The notes below the pieces were generated by a model. That model ran no database searches and had not been told where the DNA came from. It saw only the letters and a program-made list of their open reading frames with translations. Below are positions 34,967-48,765 of a DNA stretch of 64,000 bases, piece by piece (the first letter of the stretch is position 1; each line of letters opens with the position of its first letter). Made by a program: the position numbers and the translations under genes. This DNA comes from Pohlia nutans (taxonomy: Eukaryota; Streptophyta; Bryopsida; Bryales; Mniaceae), in assembly GCA_022496805.1 (NCBI GenBank), contig CM040094.1, positions 4,797,501 to 4,861,500 of the forward strand, given 5' to 3'.

Positions 34967-35120
34967 AATTGATCCAGGATACTCTTTCACCAGGCGCACT
35001 CTTTCTAGAAGCCTCATGTTTGAGAAGGTAATTAAAAATGTTCTGCATTGAATTTTCTTTTGTTTGTGTTAAAAAAAATAAAAGTTATGTTTGATTAGAG
35101 TGATACTTCAGCAAGACTTC

Positions 35121-35240
35121 CACTAGTAGAAAAGGTGGCACTGATGAGGAAGATGTATAGGCGAGTAGTGAGAAATTCAAAGCATGCACAATGATTTTGC
35201 TTAGGCATGTCTTTAGAGAGAGCAACCATTTCTACAAGTG
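35121..35240. mobile_element. CACTA-type MITE (120 bp)
   Basis: Ends CACTAGTAGAAAAGGTGGC and ccatttctacaagtg, with a 3-bp duplication TTC on both sides. Confidence 0.8.
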
Positions 35241-35244
35241 TTCT

Positions 35245-37390
35245 GCTATCATAAAGCATTCAGATGATTGATCCCGAATTCTTTCAGTGTATTAAGCACC
35301 CTAGGACTTAGAACATGGCCACTGTGCTCGTAGGATGTTTTACACACAACCAATGTAGTCTAGTGTAATGTACCTAAATAGTTATGGATGATTGATTGAT
35401 GGGTGGTTAATTGATGGATGATTGGAGTAACCATACTATGCTATAGCTAGTACGCAAATAGATGTTAAGTGGAGTTTGCAATCTCCATGTGATTGAGGAT
35501 TGCACAACTCGGATGGATGAGATGTGAAAAGGAGTGAGTCATCTCCAATTGGATGAAGAGTGCATTATACAAGATGATATGCACTCAAGTGAGACATATC
35601 CTCATTTGAAATTGATATTTGAAGAACTAGAAAACTCTAGTGTTATTGATAAAGAGTAGAAGATCTTTAAAAGGAATACAATGAACAAGATGATTTGTGC
35701 ATTGGAGTGAGATATCTCCTCATCTAAAGTTGATATTTGAAGAACTGGAAAATTTTAGTGTAATTGATAAAAATTGGAAGATTTTAAATTAAAATCAATA
35801 AAGAAGACTCTAGTGCTAGTGCTAAGTCTAGAAGATCTTCAGTTAAAGATTCTAATTCTATGATTTGATGAGAACTAGGAAGCCACCTACATTATAAATC
35901 TAGGCTCGGGGGAGAGAGTCTAACTATCTATAAGGGCTCTTTTGTACGGTTTGAAGAATAAGCATGTGATTCCCTTTTGTTCATTTTTTTCATTTATATT
36001 ACCATTTCATGATATTACTTGTCAATCTCTTCCATATCAAGTGTACTTATTGTTTCTAAATTTTATTTATATTTGAAAAAGAAATTGGGAATTTATCGTA
36101 AAAAAATAAATACAAATAAAATTATTTAAATTATGAAAGAATGATATAAATGATAATGTAAATAATACTAATTTTCAAGTAAATCTAATTTTTTCTTTCA
36201 CAAATTGGATAAATTGGTGCAGCCCTTTGTAAATGTCAAAACTCTTCTTCATAAGACTTAATTAATACCAAATGTCCTTAACCCAAAAATCATTAATTGA
36301 GATTAAATTTATCCACTAAACTCAATTTATAATTAAATAGTGGGCCATGCATGCCAGCCACCAACATGTGTTTGCATTGATACAATATATAGTTGTTTGA
36401 GGTTTTACATAGGGTACCTTGCAGTCATTCATGTTTAAAATTGAGTTGAGCCTGTGCCAATTGTTCAAAGTACACATATGTAGTTTATTGAAATTCAAAA
36501 ATTAAAATAAAATAAGATAACCTCATGTCAAATCCTTCAAAAGGTGTTCATTGATGACTTAGTACTCTAAGTTTTTAAAAGTACCGCAAATAAAAAATAC
36601 TATTGCTTTAAAGTTGTCTCCAACTCTAAGTTCTCTCCTAAAAATTATAAAAACTATCAAACAAAATACCTCCAATCAAATTCTTGAACATGTGTCAAGA
36701 TACTTTGTTTAAAATAAAATTCAAAATTTAGAAAAAGATTGCCTTTAATGTCATTTTTAACTTTGAGTAGACTTTTCAAGAATATAAATCACTAAAAAAA
36801 GAAAGTATCAATTAAAGAACCTCAATCTTACCAAATTTTTGAATATGTGTATGATGAGAGCTCAAGACCTTGAGTTTAATAAATTTTTGGTCCTCATAAT
36901 TTCCAAACATTTACGTTTGTTATTTTTTGAATTATTTTTTGGAGACCCAACTCTGGCACTACGGTATTCAACAATATAGGACAAAGTTCCTACACTCAAC
37001 TTTTAGTCTTTAGAACCCATATTTATACCACATACCAATTGAAGGCCAACCATATATATGAATAGATCTCAAGGAGTGCACTCTTCAAGTACTGTAATTA
37101 TACACGTGCGTGCACAACAAGGGTATTATTTGAAACAAGCATGTACAAAATGTACATATGGGAGACATATTTCAATCAAGTGGACAGCAGATATATATGG
37201 GGCTTGGAGTTAAATTCTTCATTTTTAGCCCTTGTGTACATATGGAAATGTATTTTGAGACTGTGAGATTTGTACATATATTGCTTGATTTTAGCCCACA
37301 ATAATAATTATACATGGATGTTTTAATGAGGGGGATGCACACACGTGAATCCTAACTTTATTGAATAGTGCACTCCCTAAGGAATAGATG
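35245..37390. other. Spacer, no gene recognised
   Basis: AT-rich. An imperfect direct repeat (gagatatctcctcat, then ttgatatttgaagaact) lies at about 35601-35640 and 35710-35750. No supported gene. Confidence 0.4.
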
Positions 37391-37396
37391 TATTGC

Positions 37397-37795
37397 CACT
37401 AGTAAAAAAGCAGTTGTTAGGAACCAAAGAATAGTGTCAAAATGTGATGTCTAAGGTCTCTAATGACACCAAGGAGAAATATTAAAGTGTTGGTGCTTAA
37501 GGCCCATATTGGCACCAAGGAAATACTATACGTGGCCATCAAGGTCGGCAAAAAATAATTACAAAAAGAGAAGTCCAAAGCTTTAGGAAAATTATTTTTT
37601 CAATTTTTTTAAAAATAATTCTTTGAGAAAAAAGAACCTTCAAAAATATTCACAGCCTTCGGGAAAAAAACACATCATTCAACATGGCTTGCCAACCTTG
37701 ACGAGATGGGTACAAGAGTGTCAAAATGTGATGCCCAAGGCCCATATCAACACCAAGCTAGTGCAAATTTGAACCTTGGGCACCATGCCATGACA
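37397..37795. repeat. CACTA-related repeat tract
   Basis: Begins cactagtaaaaaagca. The phrase gtgtcaaaatgtgatg occurs at about 37434 and 37717, and ggcaccaagg and aaggcccatat also recur. Probably a decayed non-autonomous CACTA element. Confidence 0.5.
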
Positions 37796-37798
37796 CTA

Positions 37799-37987
37799 CA
37801 CTAGTAGAAGACCTGACGTTTTTCATTCCCCCATTTTGAGAGAACAATGAACATTGATTGAATATTATGTTTATATTTTTGTCTTTTTATGACCAAAACC
37901 ACTCACCAGACATAGCCCGTATGCCTGGCATTGTTTCATTCCTTTTTCATTTATAGTAAATGAAAAAGAAAGTATTTCCTACTAGTG
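37799..37987. mobile_element. CACTA-type MITE (189 bp)
   Basis: Ends CACTAGTAG and CTACTAGTG, with a 3-bp duplication CTA (37796-37798 and 37988-37990). It lies about 140 bp upstream of the LMBR1-domain start codon. Confidence 0.82.
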
Positions 37988-38129
37988 CTATGCCTTGATG
38001 TCCAAACACCACCTTTTCTAATTGTGTTTCTTGACGGTTAATTTTAGGGCTTTCCATTTTGCATAAACTTGTGTTTGCATTTGTTCTTTTTTCAACACTA
38101 CACACTCATGTTTTCAAAAGTCTTACAAC

Positions 38130-41100
38130 ATGAGCTCCGATTACAGTGTAATGCTGGTAGTGATAGTGGTAATAATATGCATTGTTGTTTTCATTTTCAA
38201 CACTTACTTGCTGATTAATTATGAGCACCCTGAGGATTACAACGAAGCCTATCTTCCCAAAGGCATCGTCATCTTCGGGCTCTCCATCGCCCAAATCTCC
38301 ATCCTGTTATTACCCGCGGATGTGGCCAATCGCAACGCCTGCAGTAATTCCGTGTACACGGATGCCTGCAATTACACGTTGCCAATGATGAATCTGTGGT
38401 ATGCGGTGTACATTATTGATGCCGTGTTTTTGTTTTTCATCTGCCCATTTGCATTCTTTTACTACGAAGCTGATGAAGATATGTAAGCCTCCTTCAACAT
38501 CCCTTTTGTTCTATCAATTAATTAATTGTGTTAAAAATCAGAAGCATGTTTGTCACTTTAAATAGTTTGATGCATAAATTTCGTACATTATAATCTTTAG
38601 TTAATTGTGTTTCTGCGTTTTATTATAAGCACATAATGTCAGGTTTAAGTTTCCAAGGCAACTGTGTCACATTCTCATTTGATAATCAAAAGAGGGTTAG
38701 AACCCATAATTCTTCTCTTTTTTGCAAATCTTTTGATCAAAAATTTGAACATAAGGTTCTATAGCAATTAGTGGAGTTCACCTTTTTCAACAGTAGCCCT
38801 GTAGAAGCTTTAACATTAAATGTAATGTCTTACTAACTGAAAATGATGTGGACTTGTTCATGATTCTGAATCAGCTAATATGAGTCGGGAATAGTGGCCA
38901 AGATTCTAAGGTCAATAGTAGAAGGGCTAAAGGACCTTATGGATGTCATATATTGAAACTTAAACGTGACAAATGTTATGTGTGTTGCTCCCGTGCTCAT
39001 TTAATGTTTTAAATGAAGGCTTTATGTTGTAAGGAGAATTAGAAGTTTTGCTCAAACCACTTAATGGTGAAATTAGGGTAAAGGTTCTGTCCAATTTAGG
39101 GTTTCTTTTTTGGGTGACACAACCTACACGAGAACCATTGTGTGGCATTCCCTCCAATATAAAGGAATATAAGTGGTTCCTTTTCTGGGTTGTATTGCCC
39201 AAAAACAAAACCCTGATTGAGTTGTTTGGATTTTTTTAGGGTAAAGGCTTCAATGTTTAAAATGTTGATTCAAATCCTTGCCTCACTGATGTGATTTGTA
39301 AAAACAGACCAACACGCAAGCGACTGTTAAATTCGTTCCTGTGGGTGCTTGTATTGGCTTTGGTTCTGGGACTCGTCATTGGCATCTGCTATGGTAAGTT
39401 CAATAAGGTCCATGCAAAGAGGGGCTCACAGTTTCTCTTAGGGCAAGAGATATTACATGCACTGGGAGAAAATAAATTAAAAATGCTTATCACCATCAAA
39501 AATACTTCAACGAAATAATATTAGTTGGAAATTGGTCTTCTCTTAATCTAATAATATTAGCCTAGGTTAACTACGCGATACCCCCATCGATCATGAGATG
39601 TACAGTTGGGTACAACATGCTTAAAAAAAATTTGAGCCTGAAATTTCAACATAGCATGAACTTTGAGGAACTGTAGGAGGTGCAAAAATGATTCAATTTT
39701 GAAATCGATAGAGGAGTAGAGTAGGAATGTCCCTTTCAATTTGTAAGTCCATGGGTGCCATATCAAGCACATTACAGTTTAAGGAAGGGACATTAAGGGA
39801 CTCTGTTTTATGAGGAAGGAGTCAAAAATGCGTAAGCAACTTGTACTCGACTGTTTATGATAAGCTTGTACTGGCACTAGTAGAAATACCGCCTACGTAG
39901 ACTAGGAAAAAAACCCATGAGAGGATTCCATACATGACAAACTATACTAGTTGTGAATCTTTTTGGATATGCTTCTCTAGTCTATGCGGATGGTGTTTCT
40001 ACAAGTGCGGAGATTTTAGATAATTAGACTGATAATTAGGTGAGAAATCAAGGTGCACGTTCAAGGTTGTTTCAAATTATTTTGGGTTGCTTGGAAACAT
40101 TTTAAGGTTGATTTGGAGTGTTTTGGGGGTTGACCAATTCAAGTTCTTTTTGCTTGTTCAGGGCATGCCTTGATTTCTCCACAAATTGAAAAATATGTTA
40201 ACAGCTAAAAGTTCTAAATGTCCATTTTGTAGTTTTGATGAAGAATTTCATGCCTAAGCTTACTAACGTGGTACTGAATTTCAGCTATTGTTGGCTACGC
40301 GGATTTCACCGTGCGCCGCCTTCAATCTGATTCCATTCCATTTACTACGGATTTCTCAACATTGACTGCTGCAAACCCATGCTTACCATCTACAATCATT
40401 ATGTCCTCTAGCAGCACTCAACTGGTGCGTTTATCTAATTTCTGTACACTCTTTTGTATGGAAAAATTAATTCTAAAATTTATGATAAAAATGTATATTT
40501 CAAAGGTTTTGAATTCCTATAGATAGACCCAAAGAAAACCCATTTCTGTCCATAACTTGTAAAGGACAAGGATCCATGATTTAAAATGACAAATCCAATT
40601 GATCATATTTATTGTGAAAAATATAATTGAGATGGGACCAAATTTTATATCACCGGAAGAACATTGCATGTGTTGGTCAAAAACAATAAATCTGAATACC
40701 TAAAAACCACTGTAAGGAACATGAGGTCCAATTCAAGAGGTCCTTTAAGGGTTAATTTTCTTATCAATTGATAAATAATGACTTGGGGTCTTTTTTGCGT
40801 TTGATTTTTTTTTTAACTTTCAGTTGAGCTCTACCCCAAGGATACACTCTACATTATGTTTGAGAATCACATCCGTTCATGACCCCTTCTAAAAACCCAT
40901 GTATATGAGGGGTTATATGTCTAAAAACCTTTATATACATATCTATTATGTCCTAGATATATGTTTAATGTAAGTATACGTCAATACTTTCATCTTTAAA
41001 TATGTTTATAGTATGTATTCGTCATACGACATTGTTCAAATTAATACCCCTTTTGTGCACTCACGTATACTTGTACGTGTTTAGTATAGTGCACCCCCTG

Positions 41101-44100
41101 GGCTTGCCTAGTGAAGGATGTTGTAAACTGAGTTTTTGCAACAAAATTTTCTTTTGTTTAAGTCAAGATTTAAAAAGATTAGAAATGCGTATTATGTGAG
41201 CTGAGCGATTGAATGATCATTGTTGAATATGCTTGGAACAGGCTGAAAATATGGCGTGGGTGTGCATCGGCAGTGTGCATCATACTTGGCAGGGGCGGAC
41301 ACGTCTACCAACTGGACGATGAGGATCTCGTTCCCTGAATACGTCATCGCCGTCGTCACAATCATCGGCTCCATCCTCTTTGTCGTAATGAATTTCTGTC
41401 TCTCTGGCCATCAATTTTTTTGCACTTGTCCATCTCTATTATGACATGTTTGGGAAGCCCTTACTTCAAGGTGACAGGCACAAAAATGATTTGCCACATG
41501 TGCATTGTTTGAAACAATGATATTGTCACATTATGATATTATGAAGTGTCATATTATGGAGAGTAGATTGTAGCTGGAATTAATTTATGTAGATGTTGTG
41601 ATTGTACTTATTGCCAAACTCTTTGGAGAGGTAGGACGAATGCAACATTGCACTTCATATAATTGAAATAAGGTTGTCTTACTCAACCACTAGACAGAGT
41701 GTTGAACATGTTTAGTAAACCTCCTTGTCTGGCAGACAATCATATTCCTAGAATATACAAGGAACACTCTAGAATATCTAAAAATATTTGAAAATATTTC
41801 ATTCAAGTTGTATAACATATTTGACACTTGTCTAATACAACGTCAAGTTGGAAAAAAGTGTCAAACATGACAACACTGAATTGAAGTGGAAATGATGCAG
41901 GTATTTGGTGGAGTTGGCATTGCATGCTTACCAATGAGCCTGATTAATGAGTTTCTTCACCGGCCTAAGACAACAATCACCCTTGCTCAGTACACCAAGG
42001 TTGTTCCTGTCTACAGTTCATACAAACATGACGATGTCTAGTATGTTTGACAACAACTAATAGATCCCTTGTCTGTCATACAAGTATATTCTTAGAATAT
42101 ACTTACAACTTTGGGAATATTGCACAATATTTGAATAGGGTTATTAATTTAACATATTTTACAATTTTTCTAATAAGACATCAAACAATATTAATTAAAC
42201 GTCTAACACACTACTAGCAAACGCGTCGTTTCTCACTCAACAGTGTCAAAGTTCCTTGTACACACTTGTCTTACGTGACTTGAGCACCTAAACAGTGAGT
42301 GCGAAGTGGCGCTGTTTGACTCAACTACCGAGTAAAAAGCGATGTCTTTTCCTTGTAATGACACGATGTCAAATATTGGTAGACTTAATATGTTTGAGAA
42401 AACAACCCTTTAGAAGTAGAGGTTAACAATATCACATATGCATAGTCCTAGCACTAGTAGAAGGTGGTCTTTGGACACCAAGGAATAGTCCTAGAGTGTG
42501 GTGCTCAAGGCCACTATTGGCATTAGTGTAGTTGGTACAAAGACTGACTTCAAATACACTACACACACAATGATTTTGGTCCACTTTTAAACAGACTTAA
42601 GGATCTGCCACAGGAAGCAACACAACTTGCAAAACGTGGGAAAGAGATAAAAGAGATAATTGTGGGCTTACAACGAGAAGAAAGAGCTGGAACGAAGGGA
42701 AGCAAATGGAAGAAGAACTTCTTGAAGATTCAACAAGTAAATGGAAATTCTAATTAGTACTTGCGGCCTTTGGTCCCCAATACTCTTGGTTGTTGTGTAG
42801 ACTTTGGTCTTGCATCCAATTTCTTTGATAACAATCATAGAGTCTATCCTCAAAGGGGGGCATTAAAGCTACCATGCGTGAAATAGGTCCTGGTGGCCTA
42901 GTTGGTAGCACTTTCCCAACAGACTCTTCATTCATGTTGGTCTCCGGGACGAAAGTTTCTCTTTGATGACAAGTCCCTATGCCTATTGTCTTTGGTATGC
43001 ATAGTTACATTATTAAAAGGAGCTCGTATAACCTTAGGCTTAATGAAGAATTTGTTTCTTTGACCTCATCTTTCTTTGCAACACATCTTACATTTTGAGT
43101 TCAAGAATTTTGAAAATGAAAATCCCTATCACCAATAGCTCATTGACAATAGCTCCTGAATTGATGTTTGTGAGCAAGAAAAAGTAGCATGTTGTTGCAA
43201 ATCATTCTAAGGCATTTTGATTGCATACAAACTATATCCTATATAATGGATCATTTCTTTTTTTAAATTGAGTCACAAGGGACTATTTAAGTCACAAATG
43301 ACGAGTTTAAAAGGACCAAATTCCTACTAGTATAAATTCAAAGGAATCTAATAAGATGGGTGCATTCATAGAACAACTTAAGAATGTTATGTCCCTTAAT
43401 TTGTTGTCCATGTTGTATACATGATATCTTCATAAATAAATTAAACTTTCTTAAAATTGTTCAAATTACAATAGAGGAGGCCTGTTAAGTGTGCATTTCG
43501 TATAGTGTGCAGGAGCTTGTGTTTCTAGAACAAGATGAGCAAGCTCTGACAGAAGTTTACCCTCAAGGAGAAAAGGTCACCAATCTCATAAGTAACATCA
43601 ATGCTAATGTGAAAAAGTGTTACTTTATTTGAATAAGCCTTCTAAATCTTTACATATTTTATGATATGTATAAAAGACATTTAGATAGTATATTAATAAT
43701 TTTGTTGTTAAATAAAATACGTTTGAGTAAATCGATTTGTTGGTTGGGTGATGAGAGTTTCGCTCTTGATTGAATACATACATTTTTAACATGATATCAA
43801 AGGGGAATGGCATGATATAGGTACCACTTTTACGCATCTCACATAGTGTGACTTATGTCTAACTCATTTTATGTGTGATAAATTTTTTGTTTTTAACACT
43901 ATGTATATAGTTGCAACCGTGGTGTCTATAACACCCTCTAATTTTGTAATTTTTCAAAAAAAAATTCTTACCAAAAAGATATTTCTAAAAATCACACTAT
44001 TTTTGGAGGAGATACCCATATCAGGCCATCACTTTGAATTATTCATTTGATTCAAATTAAATTAAATTGAGAAAGGTTACTATCAATTGAAGGCGTCTTG

Positions 44101-47100
44101 ATTCACTCTTTATATGCAGGCTGATTCTGCTTGGGCGCTCACCGTTCTCAGCTATTTGGCATGTCTCTTCTTTGGACTCATTGGGTATGCCCAACATGCA
44201 CAATAACAGTTTTATTGAATGATAATAATAACTTAAAATACCATTATGAATGGAGAGTCTGTTTGGGGTAATTTGTTATCTATGTCTCAAGGGCATGGGT
44301 AGTGAGATCTACCCTTTGTGCCTCCTCTCAGAGATAGACTCTATAGCAAGGATGAGTATGTGATGTTGTAACCAGAAGTGGTCATAATTAGTTTCCATGT
44401 TTGTTTAGTGGTATATAATTTTCTCCTTCCGAATACAAGAAGTTAATGAGTTTATATTTGAAGGTCTGGGTTCAATTTCTATGCGATCATTGGTTTATTA
44501 CGTTTGACATTGTCTCTTTTATGAGCTGAGTGTGTGTTATTTCTTTTCTGATTTTAGTTGAATTTTGATTGTGGTTGGTTGTTTTCTAATCTCGTATTCG
44601 TAAGTATGATGAACACTGATTCTATTGAATGACCGGAGTTTATCTTTGTTGAGGTCACTCTGATGAATGTGTCCATTGCATGACAGAATGGTGGTTTCGG
44701 TAATGTGGTTGGTGCACATAATTTTATTTATGCTCTGCTCACCACCACAAGATCCATTTCTCAACGAGATTTTCATCGAATTGGACAACGCCTGGGGTGA
44801 AATTTCACTATCCTCTTTCCTATTAATTTTGTGAATTTTGTGCAACATCGATCAAGAGACTGTTATTGATACCCGGATTTGGCTTAGTACAACACTCCTT
44901 CCGTTAAAAGTGCACACCAATTTTGCACTTGAAAAATTAAGATTTTGAAAGTGCACAAATAGGAGGTTGATCGTTAGGCCTATGAAATTTGCCACCCAAA
45001 TTCATAATCATAATTTTGTGTCACATGCACTTTCACATTAAGTGTGCACTTTTAACAGAAGTGATGTTTTGTGTACATTATGAAAATTAGATTCTATCCA
45101 TATGGTTAAATCTACAATTGCTATCACCAATAATTTTGTATAAAATTTGAAACTCAAAATTCAAAATTCTTTTGTAATTTAATTATGAACAAGATATTGA
45201 CAATTTAAGAATGAAATTTGTTGTGATGGCTTGAAATGTAATACTCTAAGTGCAGTGACTTTTGAAGCTTTTTTGTTGCTTGATTTTATGAGTTGACTTT
45301 TTCAAGAGCACTTTTACATTGAAATCTTCAAGAAAATTGGTGGAACAATGTGACATGAAATGAGGCATAATTTTTTTTACAAATCATCTCCTTTCTAATC
45401 AGATCACACATGCATGAAACTAACTTCCCATAAAAAATTCAGTAAAAAATCCACACTGCAAAAAATGCACGATGGATGAAAAAACGGAGTTCAAATCTAT
45501 TCATCATCCGAAACCTAGACGGTTCAACATTTGGGGGTTGATTAGTTTTTGCATTGGCAGGGCTGCTTGGAACCGTTGCATTTGGGATATTCTGCTTGTA
45601 CCTATTGCTGGCTGTGATTTCAGGAGAGATGCACATTGGCCTCAACTTCCTCTTCTTCCGAGTTTATCCTATGAAGTAAGTTCTTATCAACTCTCTTCTC
45701 ATTCCCTTTTAGAAGTCTTCATACATGCTTGGTGTCTGAAATTGTAAAAGATTTTTTTTTCCCAACAAGATGCTTTATGTGAAACATCTGCAAATCAAAT
45801 TATCTGACAATATTGTGTGTCACAATTTTGGTGCTTTGAATTACGCAAATATTGTGTGAAACTGATGATACCAAAAGAATTAATCCTGGGAAATTGTCCA
45901 ACAGATGGGGCAGCACGATGATGAATGCTTTTCTATTTAATGTGGGACTCATAATTGCAAGCAGCATCAGGTAATCACCCCAAAGAACATGTCATTTTGG
46001 TTTGGCATTTTAACCCCTTCAAAGCAGTGTAAATTTCCTTTTCCAAGGTGGTGTACATTGCAATATTCAGTGGGAAACAATGATGCTATTTACATCCATG
46101 AATATCTAGATAATGGATGAAATATCATATATTTGGCAATACTCCCTTTTTCCGGAAATAAGTGTCCTATTTTATTTTTTGGGCAATTTTGTCACGTGCA
46201 AAATAATTGTCCTACATTTTATATTTTAAACATGAGCCCTATCTACTTCAAATGGGACGGACCATCTTGTAACTCATGAGATTTTCAATTGGGTTATATT
46301 ATGAATTTTCAAAATTCAGAATTGTAATTCCTAGGATTTTCATAATTCAAATGAATTCAATTTTTTTGAGTTGCAATTCAAAAATCATGGCTTTTCAGAA
46401 CTCAAATGAGTTATATCATGATTTTTTTTCACAAAGAGCCACTCCTTTGAGAGGTAACATTATCAACATCATGTCCAATTTTCGAGTACTGAAACTGCTT
46501 TTTTTGGGGGGGGGCAAAAGCAACGTTAAGTTGAACATTTTTTTAAAATAGGATAGTCATTTCCGGACAGAGTATCATTTCACTTTGAAAATTATTTTTG
46601 GTGGTTTTTGGCAATTCCATCCACTAAAAATGGAGAATGATAGACAAAATATTTTAAATTCTTTTCCCAGAATCACCACAAGGAAAATCACTGCTTCAAG
46701 GCTCACATCTTTTAGTGACCTTTTTTTTTATGTTTCTCTTGTTTTGCAGTCTGATTCAGTTTTGTGCAAAGGCGTTCTCTTTGTATGTGGATGCTACAGC
46801 CATTCAGGAGATTTTTGGTGGCACTATTGAGTCGTTGAGAGGGATCAAATACTTATTCAGGTCCGTCTGACACTTTCATATCACTAATAGCAAAGGCGTC
46901 GCTTCTCACTCAAAACAGTGTCACAGTTCACTGTACACACTTGTCCTACATGACAAATTGTACTCACCACGTCTTGAGCACCTGGGCGGTGAGTGCGAAG
47001 TGGCGCCATTTGACTCACCTACCGAGTGAAAAACGACGCCTTCTCCTTGTAGTGTATTGACATCCACTTAGAGCAGCTCTGACGATCAATTCCTGAATCT

Positions 47101-48562
47101 GAATAGAAAGCAAAATTATGTTAAGAGTTATTTCTAGGCCTTGAATACACTTGCCTTTTTCAATGTAAAGCGAAAAATCTCAAGGACTTTTCCTGAATAT
47201 TGGATGAAATAATTCAAAGATAATCTAAAGTTTAAGGCCACTGGAGCTGCTCTTAGTTACTTGAACACCTCCTCACAGCCATCTCAAGGAACACTGGTCA
47301 GAAACAAGATAACTTATGCTTGGCTCTATAGTTGTGAAATAAAGAAAGGCACACTATGCATTACCAAAAAAGGGTGTTGTTTTCGACACACTATTACAAA
47401 AACCCAGTGTCAAAAAGAGTGTTAAAAACAACACCCTATTTTGGTAGGATTGTTCCAATTCGTTTGTGTATTTTGACTTACAAAGAACAGGTAGTAGGAA
47501 ATGGAGTTTGACTTATGAACAATATTCAAATGGTGTGGAACTTACCATAATTATGTAATTGATGCAGGTACAACATCTTCCAAATATCATTCGTAATCTT
47601 CGCGTTCATGACGATCATCTACTACCTGTTCTTTGTAAGTCACACCACCACAACCTTGTTCCATCTCATACATTTATGCCTTCAATATTCACCATTCTCA
47701 GAATCGTAAGGTTTCCAAAGATCTTCATAAATACTACTCCCACTGTCCCACTAAAAACCTGCGGTTTTTGACAGTTTTTATGATTTTTATTATTTTTCCT
47801 ATATTTTATACTTCAAACATGAACCTTGTCCAGTTCAAACAGGATGGACAATAAGAGTAACACAAAAACTACATACTTCTATTAGAAATAAATCATTTTT
47901 CAAGTATTGAGACAATTCTTTTTGGCGGGAAAAGTGTTTAAGTTAGAACACAAATTTTTTTAGTGGGATAGAGAGAGCAACTTAGAATGACACCCAAAAC
48001 AACATTGTAAGAACCATATAGTTGTAACACGGTGAGACAACATTAATAATGTAATTGTAATGCGTTGAAAACCATTCTATAGTATTGTGTCCTTCTAAGC
48101 ACTTGCTCCCACTTAAACTCAGAGGGATGTCACACTAAACTTAGTCAAGGTTCAACTCTAGTTCACAACCTCATCATGAACATGGGTTTGTTGGGACAAC
48201 TAGAGGTTGGGATTGAGAATAAAAAGTAGGCAGAAGAAGAAAGAGAATTAGGTCAGTTGTAAATGTGAGAACTCTTATTCACCAAACTTAGCTCATAACC
48301 AATGTTCTTAACCCAAAAAACATCAGTTCAAGTTGAACCCAGCCAACAATATAAGACAAACCTCGTACATTCAAACCTTAGTCGTTGGAACCCGGGTGCA
48401 CATATCATAATCCCTCTCCCTATCAAGACCTCGTACTTATGTATAGTCTCTCAAAATTAGGGCACAACAATGGAAACACTTCATAACCTAATGAGTAACA
48501 CAATGCAGGGCTGGAGAAAAGTAGTGGACAAGAAGAAGGAGCTCAGATTCGCAACTCTCTGA
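38130..48562 (+). CDS. LMBR1-domain (LMBD1/LIMR-like) polytopic membrane protein, 14 exons
   Basis: Exons: 38130-38482, 39308-39393, 40285-40424, 41274-41384, 41901-41999, 42602-42736, 43513-43575, 44120-44184, 44687-44796, 45561-45675, 45905-45970, 46750-46860, 47568-47634 and 48509-48562. All introns are GT-AG and all phases agree, giving 524 residues against about 510 for plant LIMR proteins. Nine membrane segments are expected. TM1 covers about residues 7-30, TM2 45-64 and TM3 89-110. Motifs include [53 protein letters not shown] and a final GWRK. A charged, coiled-coil-prone cytosolic loop spans exons 6-7. In animals LMBD1 works with cobalamin export from lysosomes; land plants do not use B12, so the plant role is unknown. 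An earlier acceptor for exon 4 would hit an in-frame TGA, so 41274 is chosen. Confidence 0.92.
38750..38941. mobile_element. CATAAGG MITE in intron 1 of the LMBR1-domain gene
   Basis: Ends cataaggttctatagc and gggctaaaggaccttatg are inverted repeats. It is an inverted relative of 21630-21833. Confidence 0.75.
39875..40007. mobile_element. CACTA-type MITE (133 bp) in intron 2
   Basis: Ends CACTAGTAGAAAtacc and ggtgtTTCTACAAGTG. Flanks are TGG and CGG (one mismatch in the 3-bp duplication). Confidence 0.72.
40556..40751. mobile_element. TTAA-type MITE T10 (196 bp) in intron 3
   Basis: The left end is decayed (ATAA then CTTGTAAAGGACAAGG). The right end GGTCCTTTAAGGG is followed by TTAA (40752-40755). 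The interior matches T5 and T14. Confidence 0.75.
40834..41103. mobile_element. MITE of the GGGTGCACT family (M4) in intron 3, unoccupied TTAA site
   Basis: The copy is uninterrupted. The sequence catctTTAAatatg at 40992-41004 is the unoccupied counterpart of the T9 insertion in M3. Confidence 0.82.
42209..42360. mobile_element. CACTA-type MITE (152 bp) in intron 5
   Basis: The inverted ends are CACTACTAGC at the left and, in reverse complement, CATTACAAGG at the right, with flanking ACA on both sides. The subterminal block gtgagtgcgaagtggcg is shared with 46882-47054. Confidence 0.72.
44890..45063. mobile_element. MITE in intron 9 with GTTAAAAGTGCACAC ends
   Basis: ccgttaaaagtgcacacc at the left pairs with gtgtgcacttttaacag at the right. 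Its flanks (45060-45330) resemble the inverted right part of T1/T8, so it lies beside or inside an older repeat. Confidence 0.65.
46142..46572. mobile_element. Stowaway-like MITE (431 bp) in intron 11
   Basis: The left end CTCCCTTTTTCCGGAAAT and the right end ATTTCCGGACAGAG are inverted repeats flanked by TA (46140-46141 and 46573-46574). CTCCCT ends with a TA duplication are typical of Stowaway. Confidence 0.82.
46882..47054. mobile_element. CACTA-type MITE (173 bp) in intron 12
   Basis: The inverted ends are CACTAATAGCAAAGGCGTC at the left and, in reverse complement, CACTACAAGGAGAAGGCGTC at the right, with flanking TAT on both sides. Close relative of 42209-42360. Confidence 0.82.
47071..47252. 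mobile_element. Tourist-like MITE (182 bp) in intron 12
   Basis: Ends GAGCAGCTCTGAC and CACTGGAGCTGCTC, with a 3-bp duplication TTA (47068-47070 and 47253-47255). Confidence 0.78.
47737..47977. mobile_element. Stowaway-like MITE (241 bp) in intron 13
   Basis: CTCCCACTGTCCCACTAAAAA at the left pairs with tttttagtgggatagagagag at the right. The left flank is TA and the right flank has decayed to CA. Confidence 0.7.
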
Positions 48563-48765
48563 TGTCAACAAGTATTGATTACCAGAAAAAGAAAAGGGAG
48601 AGAAAACTAAAAGCAAATCATTACGTTATGCAGACAATCAACTAATAATCCTGGATTCTAAGCAACGATCACGCATCCGCAATAAAAAATCGTTTCTCAA
48701 AACCCTAACTCTAAGTCATTCCAAGTACTCCACCAAGGAGGATTTAATCGCTATATTCGTTTAAT

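Noticed and set aside
46009..46030. Isolated TTAACCCCTTCAAAG in intron 11 of the LMBR1-domain gene
   Set aside because: No matching right-hand end with TTAA was found nearby, so it is not called as a TTAA element.
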